DNA of 64,000 nt. Origin: Balaenoptera acutorostrata (taxonomy: Eukaryota > Chordata > Mammalia > Artiodactyla > Balaenopteridae). The DNA lies in assembly GCF_949987535.1 (NCBI RefSeq), contig NC_080067.1:50900910-50964909 (forward strand). The letters are read 5' to 3'. The translations under genes and the position numbers were made by a program. This document shows, in pieces, positions 22,340-31,245 of this stretch (position 1 is its first letter; each line of letters starts with the position of its first letter). The notes below the pieces were generated by a model. The model ran no database searches. It saw only the letters and a list, made by a program, of their open reading frames with translations, and had not been told where the DNA came from.

Positions 22340-23262
22340 TGTATGTCTAGATTAATGAATATTTTCTGACAGAATCATTAAATCAGAGAGATTTGATTGG
22401 ATGTTAGAGAAAATTTATTAAAAATTGATAGGATTTTAGAGTATTTGACCTTAAGCCAGATTCAATTGTCAAGGCCATTCCTAATGCCCCAATTCACATA
22501 TCATGTAGGCTTAAGAATATTTACTTTTCTACTCTTAGTACCTGGGGTATATGTATACAGTCTATAGTTTTAAATCATTAACAAGCAAATTAAAAGTAGT
22601 GGATAACAATATCTATCCCTATTTGATAGTTCTCTTTGTCTAGAATATTTCTGTTGACCTTGACCTTGATAAGGTGTTAATATGCAGGTTCTACCTGAAG
22701 TTTAAGTTTGATTTGGAAAGGTTTCACTCCAAAGAGCCAAGGACAATGAAAATATCAATAAAACTAAAACAAATGGTTTCTTTTATGCCTAACAGGTTTT
22801 TTGGCAAACTGACTAAGCAGGGCCAGGAAGGGGGGGTGGAAAGTGAGGCACCTAAGGCACAAAATTTCAGGAGGCCTTCCCTCTCAGCTGTGGACAAGTG
22901 AAGACAAAGGAGTATGATATGCAGAAGTAGAGATATGGGGCTCTTTTGCCTCAGATACAAGCACTCAGTACTTCAGTGGAGGAGCAGAACATTCCGTAAG
23001 TGAGCTTGGGGGGCACAGCATAGGGATGTATTTTAGTGCTCTTTGTACAGGTAGTGGAGGTTGTTTCCACACTAATTTTTAACAGTGCAATTGACTGATA
23101 TGAGCACCTAGCAACGTGTAGGAAAGTCTCTCTTTGTAGCAAAGGTTGTGGTAACTCTTCCTTGGTTATTTTACATTCTTCAAAGCTGTCTGTACAAAGA
23201 TAAACCTTCTCATAATATATATGTAAATAAATAGATATTTCAAAAAAATTTAGCTAATTATT
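22340..23262 (+). mobile_element. Transduced 3' flank carried by the L1
   Basis: About 0.92 kb of non-L1 sequence lies between the short A-run that ends the L1 body (22,331-22,339) and a second A-tract at 23,263-23,272. An AATAAA at 23,226-23,231 sits about 31 nt before that A-tract. The right TSD copy starts only after this segment. This is the structure expected when the L1 transcript read past its own weak polyadenylation site and used a downstream one. The segment shows no gene; 75- to 78-codon frames at 22,674-22,960 look like chance. It should match single-copy DNA next to the parent L1. Confidence 0.82.
23226..23231 (+). promoter_or_regulatory. Polyadenylation signal used by the transducing L1 transcript
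   Basis: AATAAA about 31 nt upstream of the genomic A-tract at 23,263, at the normal distance for cleavage and polyadenylation. Confidence 0.7.
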
Positions 23263-23270
23263 AAAAAAAA

Positions 23271-23285
23271 AAGAATCTCAAGGGA
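23271..23285. repeat. 15-bp target-site duplication, right copy
   Basis: AAGAATCTCAAGGGA, identical to 17,266-17,280. It directly follows the A-tract. Confidence 0.93.
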
Positions 23286-23352
23286 AGTTAGAAAATATTT
23301 AAAACTAAATATTAATGAAAATACAACACAAAATTTATGGGGTGTCGCTAAA
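23286..23352 (+). repeat. Old L1M LINE, ORF2, right half
   Basis: 'agttagaaaatatttaaaac' through 'ttatggggtgtcgctaaa' continues the L1 ORF2 sequence interrupted at 17,265. It corresponds to the region before the RT domain. After about 23,352 L1 similarity is lost. Confidence 0.8.
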
Positions 23353-25489
23353 AGTTATAGTACTTTATAATATTCCAAGGGCAAAACAATGCATATAATA
23401 TTGACTCACTTTCAGTGAGGCACCCTTCTCTCTGGTATCTTGGCCCCTCAAGCTGTGGCTGGCTTGGAAACTTGTTAATGAACTCACAGTGATTGTTTTT
23501 TGTTTTATATTATCCAGCTTTTCTAGTTCTCAGAAGTCATTCGTTAACAGCTACTCCATCATATCCGGAAGTGGAAATCTGGAACGTTTGCCTTTAATAT
23601 CTAGAATTAAGAGGCCCAGGTAAAGCATTAACATTTGTAGTAAAAAGACTGGCTGAACTAATGGGGATCTTACTCAGTTTTCTCTAATGTTAGCACAATT
23701 CAGAAATATTGCAAAGCATCTGAAAATGCTAGATCTCTTGATCTTAATGACTCTGCCTTTGGATTGGTATTTTGTTCTCCTGGGAGATAAATTAGTTTTT
23801 CATAAAGCTGTCCAGGAATACCATAATCATTGAATTTTACTTCAGATTTTCAGGTGTAAATCTCAGTTTCTGTAGCATATATCATTTATCAATGTAACTT
23901 TGAACTACAGAAGATTATTGAATTTAAATTTGAAACATTATTTATAATTATATCAGAGTTAGTGGAGTCTGTTACAAGTTATTAAATTTGTTACACAAAT
24001 CTTTCAATTGGGTCTAATAAGAACGAATGGTTTCCTAATGTTGTTGCTGTAATTAACTATAAAAACCAATTAAGAAAATGAATTGAAAAGTAACTGAAAT
24101 TCAACTTCCAGAAGAACTAATATGGGAGCAAATTTATAAAAATATCTAATAAAATACCAGTTCCTTAACTCTATCTTCAAATAAAAACGAATACTTGTTA
24201 AAAATAGTAATCTGAATTACTGCTATAACTTATCCACTTTAAGCAGCTTTAATTATAATTTTAAATGTTTCCTTTGCAAAATTTTTATCAATTTCTTTGT
24301 TATAATTAAAACATTATGAAAATATGCTTTGAGTTTTGCTGTTTATTTAATTACAATTCTAATAAACAAAAGCTTCAGGGACTACACAGAAAAGTTATTG
24401 TAGAAAATGCACTAATTTTGCTAATTCACCACAAAGTTATTATTCCACAAAGAATATATTTAGTTCTTAAAATTTGATCCTGTCCTATCACTTCATCAAT
24501 GTTTCATTAGCACTCTTGGGAATGTTTAAAACTTCATGAAACTCTTAAAACAAGGTCAAACTTTCTTAACTTTTATTCTACTTTATTTCTTCTATTTCTT
24601 AAAGATAATGCCACTATTTGAAAACTGATTCTTCAGCCAAAAAAGATAAAAATTTTCTTTAAATTTTCTTTTTATTTCTTGTTTGTTGCCACATAACTCA
24701 GTTTCAGTTTCTCTTATTATCTTAGTTTCCTTATTAAAATCCTAAAACAGTGCATACTTCTCTCTACATGCATTTGGAAAATTGTAAAGCTCTATATAAA
24801 TGCTAAGTATTTTTACAATTTTGGAGAGATGATCATTGGCAATTAAAAATTGTTATAACCAAGATTTGTTTTCTTTCACCAGGTTCAAGGAAACTATGAA
24901 GCTAATTGTTCCTGAGTAAATTCTAGAGAAAAAAATTAATAGTGAAATGTTTTGCTATGTTTTTTAGGTAAGGAAAAATTATTCTATTATTGACAAAAAT
25001 AGGTCTCTGGAAGATACTTTTGGAGACAACAAATAAATCACCTTTTGAGACTGTTGGCTAAACAGTAAATGAATACCTGCATTGTTGGTTCAAGTATTAA
25101 CAGTCATATTAAACTATTTAAAGATAAGGTCATTTTGGTGGGAAAGAAATATGACTCCGAATTTGCACCCGAGCAAACAGATGTGGTTCTGCCTTTATTA
25201 TTTACTCTATCTCAGAAGGTCATCTAGAATTTACTTTTGGAGTACCAGTATTATATATGATCAATTAAATTAGCATAGCGTCTCTTAGGGAAGCTTCCAT
25301 TCAACAATGGTTAAAATAATTCCTATTTTATATCTCTACTTTAAGCAATATTTTGCTTAAATAAAAAATGTAAGCCAAAAACCTATACTTTTCAGTTTGT
25401 ATCAGAAATGATTTATGTACCCAGTAATTTGGCTATATCAAATTACATATGTTTCTCTTTTGTCAACCTAAATAAACACAGGAGGCAAT
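23353..25489. other. Unassigned AT-rich DNA
   Basis: About 2.1 kb in which I recognise neither repeat nor exon. The longest open frame (25,082-25,273, 63 codons) shows no domain. Confidence 0.6.
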
Positions 25490-26639
25490 AATCAATCAAA
25501 GACCAGATCCCATTGATTGGGAAGAAAATGTTTTTGTGGCTTTCCAGAACCTGAAAAGCAACTTCTCAGTCCCCCTCTTTAGGACATCCTAATTACCAGC
25601 TTCCCTTTTATTTTTTGTTTACCAAAAGGAGAGGAATGTCTTGGGAGTGCTTATAAGAGAGGCATGGAGGTCAACACCGACCACCTTGGCTACTACAGGC
25701 AGCAATTAGACCCTATAGCCAGAGGTCTTCCCCCAAACATGAGAGCTATTTCAGCAGCAGCAGCCTTTATGAAACCAACTGAGAAATAGTTATGGGCTCT
25801 CTATTCAATATCTATGTTCCTCATGAGGTAGAAGCTCTGCTCAATTCTTATCACACTCAATACCTTTCTGTAAGCAGTCTTATGTCATATGAAATCTTGT
25901 TATTAACTTCCCCTCAAATAACCCTTTCCTAACTACAGCAACCTTACCCCTGTAAGCTCTCTTCCTTTACCTATTGACATAACTCCTCATTACTGTGTGA
26001 CTGATCAGATATTAATCCCTAGAGCTGACTTACAAGAAACCCTTATTGCTAATGCTGAGATTTCATGGTTTACTGATGGTTCTTTTTTAAAATGTGGAGA
26101 AGGAAAATTTCATGTCTGGTATGCAATCACCTCCTCCCTTGAAGTGAGACTGCTCCACTGCTGACCACTACTTCAGCCCAGCAGGCAGAACTCCATGCTT
26201 TAACTAGAGGTTGCACCTTAGCAGAAGATAGAGCTATGAACATCTATACAGATAGTCACCATGTCTTTGGGGATAGTCGCCCGACTTTGGCGTGCTTTAG
26301 AAACAAAGAGGATTCTTGACCTCAGGAGGAAACCAGATTAAGAATGGAAGTTGAGTCAATGAGTCGTTGGAATCAATCCAACTTTCCTCTGTCCTAGACA
26401 CTATTACGGTGCCTGGGCATTCAAAATTAAATTCAGAAGAAACCAAGGGAAATAATTTAGCTGATCAGACCACAAGGACAGCAGCCTTAAATTTAAGCCA
26501 CCAAACCTGAAACTGTTACAGCAACGTTTGACTACATTCAGAAATAGAATTTAATGAAAATGGTCAAAGACAATTGATCATTGATCTCTGATCAACAGTG
26601 ATCAAAGACCAATTTAAGGCACCACATAAAGGCGAAACC

Positions 26640-26990
26640 CCATTGACAAGGCACTCCTTTTTCATGATGGTGAGTTTCTTTTTGAGTGTGTTATAATTTT
26701 GTGATTAAATTTTCAAGGGAAAAAACCTTCTTCTGCCTCTTTCCTTTGGGAAGGGGAGAACCAAGAAGGGGGGCGGGGGCTGTTGGAGTTGTGCCTCTCT
26801 ACCTCTAGACAGATAGAAACGAAAGAGGAACAAATTCAATACCGAGGTGCCCAAACCAGGACATTAGCTTTAACCCTGGAGAGGAGGTTGGCAGGGTAGG
26901 GGTGGGGAGTGAGGGAAATAAGGTACCGCAAAAAGTGAGGCTTCACTGAGCTGATAGCAGTTGTATTTTAAGTCCAGCAACCAACTTACG
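26640..26990. other. Unrecognised insert between RNase H and integrase remnants
   Basis: The segment is GC-richer than its surroundings (for example a G-rich run at 26,767-26,781) and is not alignable to retroviral pol by eye. It could be an inserted LTR fragment or rearranged proviral DNA. I see no clear TSD or A-tail. Confidence 0.4.
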
Positions 26991-27371
26991 ATATGGCCCA
27001 AATAAAAGACCTGTCTTGCCAGAGTCCATGTAAAGACTCTTGATGGAAATGAGTCATCAGATGACCCACTGGTCAGCAGATAAACTTATAAGTTTCATGA
27101 AACGAAACTGGTGGGGTAATATTTCTAAGGCCACCAAGACAGCACAATTAACTTATGTTTTATGTTCTAAATACAACCCAGGGAAAACTATTCAAACCAC
27201 CTCTGGACACTTGAACCTGCCTAAAGGGCCTTTTGACCTTTGAGGAATAGATTTTATCCAGTTGCTTCCTTCCTAAGTCTATAAATTTGTTCTTCTTATG
27301 ATTTGTATGTGTTTTCATTGTATTGAAGCATTTGCTTGCCAATGGGCTACTGTTTTTGTTACCGAGTTGGC

Positions 27372-28048
27372 GTGCATTGTGTCAAATAGCTTCAACTGAG
27401 GAGGTCAACGGAAGAACCGGACCAGCAATCTCCGTCCTTGTGATAGCAAGCAAAGAATTGCAGACTACCACTTCGTGCTCAAGCGCAAAGCACAACTTAT
27501 TAAAGCATAGTTACACTCTCAGGGTGAGAGCGGGCTGTTTCTGCGAAGTGAAACCAGCGCTCCTGTACAGGTTTAAGGGTGTTTAGAAGGAGCGTTCGTT
27601 TATAAGGAGCGTTCAAGGAGGAGGCGGGGTGTGATCATGGGTGAGGGACAGGAGATCATTATTTGATTGACAGTCCCGAGCTATGTAACAAGTTCATTAT
27701 TGCGCATGCCCTTACCCTTGATTTGCTAAGAACAGCCCACGCGGGGGGTGGGGGGGCGGAAGCAAAACCACGTGTAGATTTTATTATAATGATGATATAA
27801 TGAGTTTGGGTTTACTCTAGTTTATACGCCTGTCTCGTCTGGGCATGCTCAGCTCGGGGAAGTTCTCTCACGTTACTGTACTCCCTCTTTATCAGGAAAA
27901 AGTTGCCCACCACCCGACCATAGTTTCGCGGTTCTGGGTGGGGTCAGAGGAGAATCCCCAGATGGCTGGGGCATAACTTGACCACTTCCTCTGTCTTTTT
28001 GTCCCTGTCATCTCCTTGCTGCTAATGTCTGACTAACTACCTAACACT
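27372..28048 (-). mobile_element. Solo ERV LTR (antisense, CpG-rich) inside pol
   Basis: About 0.68 kb of CpG-containing DNA cuts the integrase frame; coding similarity resumes on the far side. Read on the minus strand, it opens TGTTAGGTAG at 28,046, has a TATA-like CCTTATAAAC (27,598-27,607) and a downstream CTTTAATAAG (27,494-27,503) as possible polyadenylation signal, then a U5-like end near 27,379. TTGGC occurs on both sides (27,367-27,371 and 28,049-28,053) and may be the TSD, although the TG/CA termini would then be offset by 1-2 bp. Its many CpGs suggest a younger age than the host pol. The family is not identified. Confidence 0.68.
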
Positions 28049-28685
28049 TTGGCAGTTACAAAATTGTTACTGGCCATGTTATGAAGCAGATCTGTGAGGT
28101 TTGGCCTATTCTATATTTTTATTGTGCCTATCACCCCTAGTCCTCAGGACTGGTAGAAAGAACAACAGCATTATTAAGATTCAATTGGCAGAATTTATCC
28201 TTGAAACTGACTTGGCCTAAGGCACTTCCTCTGGTCCTTTTGAATCTGAGAGCTACTCTCTTTGGGAAACACAATATGTCACCATTTGAAATCACTATTG
28301 GCAGACCTCTGCATTTGGCCCTCTCTGCTCTTGATATTAAACTAATTAAAGGAGACAAGCTGCAATATTGCAAAGAACTAATCAGAGCCTTAGACAAAAA
28401 ACCATACCCTGGTAGGACCATCTTTCCACAGTGTGTTCCCAGGAGAGGAAGACCACAAACATCACAATCTACACAAGGTAATTTTGTCTACTGGAAATGA
28501 CATCTTCAAAAAGATTCTTTACAACCTAGATGGAAAGGACCATGCCAGGTACTCTTAACTAATTCTTGTGCTGCAAAGCTTAAAAGTGTTGATTCTTGGA
28601 TTCATGTTTCTCATTTAAAGAAGACTCCAGAACCCAACTGGACTTCTGAACCAACTGGAGAATTAAGATTAAAGTTAACTAGGAA

Positions 28686-28890
28686 GTGAAGCAGAAGACA
28701 TCTGATGCTGATAGCTTTCCCAAGATTTGGGAGCAGGCCAGTATATACAGACACACTGCTCCAACCTCTTTACTGATTCTTTTCATAATAGACCTGCAGT
28801 ATTGTACTGATGAATTTACTGAGTTTAATTATACTAATTTAATGTTCTTCATAAGGAAGTCCACTGAGTTGGCTGGTGGTTTCAGAATGT
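28686..28890 (+). other. DNA between the pol end and the next LTR
   Basis: It follows the integrase stop directly, where env would begin in such elements. A 76-codon frame (28,686-28,916) has no recognisable envelope feature. It is probably decayed proviral sequence. Confidence 0.4.
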
Positions 28891-29340
28891 TGTTGGACCC
28901 AAGTTCACGTGCCTGACGCACAGTGAAGCCAAACAAACCAAAATATTTAAATTTGGAGCAGAGAAACGTTTATTAGTCGGGGAGGTGTCAACCTGGAAGA
29001 TGGGAGACCTAGACTCATTTCAAATCCACCTTGTCAGATCACCAGGGCACAAAGTTTTTAAAGGCAAAAGAGGTAGAAGTGCAAGGTGGTCTTTGTGACT
29101 TCAGCTTCCTGATAAGATCTCAGCTGCAAACTTCTTGGCACTGTATTGTGACTCGACGTGTCACTGGTGATTGTGATTGATATATGTGTACCTGCAGTGC
29201 AAACTAGTAAATCATGATCTTGTGATCCCTTAACTTTTTTGTAGGAGAGAGCAAAAGCAATGGTTGAGGCATTTTATTATTTACTTAGAGCCTTCAGGGT
29301 GGTTAGGGCTTTCAGCTCTTAATTCACTCTCCCAGTGTCA
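28891..29340 (-). mobile_element. ERV LTR (antisense), second family
   Basis: Read on the minus strand, the end is U5-like and finishes ...GGGTCCAACA at 28,891. A canonical AATAAA lies at 28,969-28,974, a TTTAAAAAC box near 29,055-29,063 could act as the TATA element, and a start near 29,340 gives about 450 bp. Its terminus differs from that of the LTR at 27,372-28,048, so two LTR families are present. It is opposite in strand to the adjacent pol, so it is not that pol's own 3' LTR in a simple provirus. Confidence 0.65.
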
Positions 29341-29860
29341 TCAATTTCAAGTCCACATGGTGCAGCTTGTTGAACCCACAGAATGTCATCTGGACAGTCT
29401 GGGGTCATAAATCAAGACAATTAGTTTAAACTGACAATCATGGAAAAGATTATGTTGGGCTCACTTTTCTTTTGTTTCTGTGTTCCCTCATTTCCCTAGT
29501 CAGCAACTGTTTGAATATACTCTTTGGAACTCAGGGAAGGTCTAAGAGACTAAAGTCTTTACAAACAAGAGGTCTGTCCCAGGAAGATTTTAAAGGCAAA
29601 GAAGGGAGGTTTGCATTGCAAGAATTTTAACTGGAGGTGGAGGTAGAAGCAAGTCTTGACTAAACATAGTTGAGAGCTAAGGCTATAACTAAAGGAAGGA
29701 AAAGTCCATTAGTACAATAATCACAGGTGTTCTTGGAGAATCCTTTGAATATCTGTGGTTTGGCCCAGTTCAAAAGTTTATGGTTCCACCCAGCGAGGAT
29801 GTGTATAAGGTCCACCTCCTAAATGACTTCTGGGCTCAATTTTAAAATCCCTTGACATAA
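29341..29860 (-). other. Possible internal proviral sequence next to the antisense LTR
   Basis: It lies where the 3' internal part of the minus-strand element would be, but no coding motif or polypurine tract can be shown. It could equally be unrelated DNA. Confidence 0.25.
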
Positions 29861-30214
29861 GTGAATTCATTTTATTTCACATTTCACACTTTATAGATTT
29901 AATTTAGATACTAATTAGTGATTAAAATGAACTCCTTACTTACTGATTTTGAACAATAATTTCTAATTTAATTTATATATTTTCCCTATTATATTTGGCT
30001 GAGTACACAATTTAGCAATTCTAAATATTCCTAAAACAAAAACATATATTGCATTGACATTTGAAAGTGTTCTTTAGATGAGGGTATCATGTCACACTAG
30101 GATAGTGCCTATATAGAGCTTTGGAACCAGTCTTAGCTAATAAAAACGCATGTTCAAGATGATGGTATAAGAGGTATGAGATTTGTCTCTGAGGTCAAAT
30201 GGGTGTAGTTTTAT

Positions 30215-30330
30215 ATCATGGCTCAAGACTCGATTCAAATATTACCTTTCCTTGGACAATTTGCATAAGCTTTCTGAGCTTGTATCCTCAACTGAAAAAA
30301 AAAAAAATAGCAAGTAGCCTATATTCACTA
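30215..30330 (+). repeat. MIR SINE fragment
   Basis: 'aagactcgattcaaatatta', 'ccttggacaatttgcataag' and 'ttctgagcttgtatcctcaa' followed by A-rich sequence match the MIR core order at low identity. Confidence 0.5.
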
Positions 30331-30427
30331 TATGTTAGTTTTCAATATTATAGGTTTTTTATATTTCATGGAGTTTCTCCTCTACAAATATTCTTTCCAA
30401 ACCACACTTAGTAGATGCCAAAATTAG

Positions 30428-30650
30428 GAGTTTGGGATTAACATATACACATACTATATATAAAATAATCAACAAGGACCTATTGTACAGCACAAGGAAT
30501 TATACTCAATATTTTGTAATAATATTGGGAAAAGAACCTGAAAAAATATATATATACATACATATATATGTCACTGTGCTATACACCTGAAACTAACATG
30601 ACATTATAAATCAACTATACTTCAATAAAAATAAATAAAACATAAAAGTT
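30428..30650 (+). mobile_element. L1 LINE 3' end (5'-truncated)
   Basis: 'gggattaacatatacacata', 'caacaaggacctattgtaca', 'gcacaaggaattatactcaa', 'tacacctgaaactaacatga' and 'ttataaatcaactatacttc', then AATAAA-rich A-tail sequence. This is a cetartiodactyl L1 3' UTR, of another 3' UTR lineage than 17,281-22,339 and 40,183-43,124. It contains an AT/CATA simple tract at about 30,545-30,570. Confidence 0.88.
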
Positions 30651-30754
30651 TTTAAAAAAGAATTTGATGTTTCAGAACCTGGGTTTTATCCACGGAATCA
30701 GGATTAACATCTACTTCTCATAGCACCTTGTGCTAAAAGGTGAGATCATTGATA

Positions 30755-31245
30755 TTATTGGGACCCAAAATGAGCCCCAATGGTATATTGATTATTTTGA
30801 ATTAAAGTTATTTAAGAAACAGCCAAGGTTAAAGAGACACTATGAACCTCCATTCTGCCTCCTTTAAAGCAGGAAATAAGCCTCTCATGTGAAAGGTGCA
30901 CTCTCTGCATCTGGGGGTAGGACCCCCTTATCGCCAGAGATGAATTCAGACCAAGAAGTCTGTTTAAACAAACCTTGTTACTTTAATTTACTACCCAAAC
31001 CCAAACTCAGTTTAGATTCGTCTCTGAGCACCCTGAACCTGGGTTTCTTTGTTCTGTGAATTCCTCACAAATTTACTGTTTCTTTATCTAAAAAGTATAA
31101 AAGCTGCCTGCTTTGGCCATAGGTCCTATTCCCATGAGACCTCTTTGCACATCATTAAAATTGATTTCTTTTTCTCCTCTTACTCCGTCTTGTGTCAGTT
31201 TTATTATTAGTCCAGCCACAAGACCTCAAAAAGATAGAATGGGAG
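30755..31245 (+). mobile_element. Class I ERV LTR (solo)
   Basis: The promoter layout is visible: TATAAAA at 31,096-31,102, then 'gagacctctttgcacatcat' with ATTAAA at 31,154-31,159 as polyadenylation signal. A U5-like CT-rich part follows, with 'ccgtcttgtgtcagttttat' and 'agtccagccacaagacctca'. This matches the usual ERV1 LTR plan. The 5' edge is approximate. No internal sequence adjoins it. Confidence 0.7.

Larger units (their letters stand above)
25490..28685 (+). pseudogene. Broken class I (gamma-like) endogenous retrovirus pol
   Basis: This is a fossil retroviral pol. In order it shows the end of the RT/connection region (25,490-25,900), RNase H with TDGS at 26,072-26,083 and YTDS at 26,245-26,256, and the integrase zinc region (27,040-27,180). 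The integrase core runs from 27,190 to 27,371 and from 28,049 to about 28,420, and the C-terminal tail with a GxFVYWK motif from 28,470 to about 28,685. In the zinc motif the H-x3-H is kept, but the second Cys of the expected C-x2-C reads Tyr (codon 27,172-27,174). An unrecognised insert separates RNase H from integrase at about 26,640-26,990, and an LTR splits the integrase core. Stops and frameshifts occur throughout. No gag, no 5' LTR and no clear env are seen. Confidence 0.88.

Noticed and set aside
22340..23262. A second, unrelated insertion behind the L1 instead of a transduction
   Set aside because: Only one TSD pair is found and it brackets the L1 and this segment together. A separate insertion would need its own TSD near 22,340.
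27598..27607. Active promoter call for the TATA-like motif in the antisense LTR
   Set aside because: The sequence is suggestive, but activity cannot be inferred, so it is only mentioned within the LTR.
28201..28500. 99-codon frame as an independent gene
   Set aside because: It reads as the integrase C-terminal region of the broken ERV pol, with stops on both sides.
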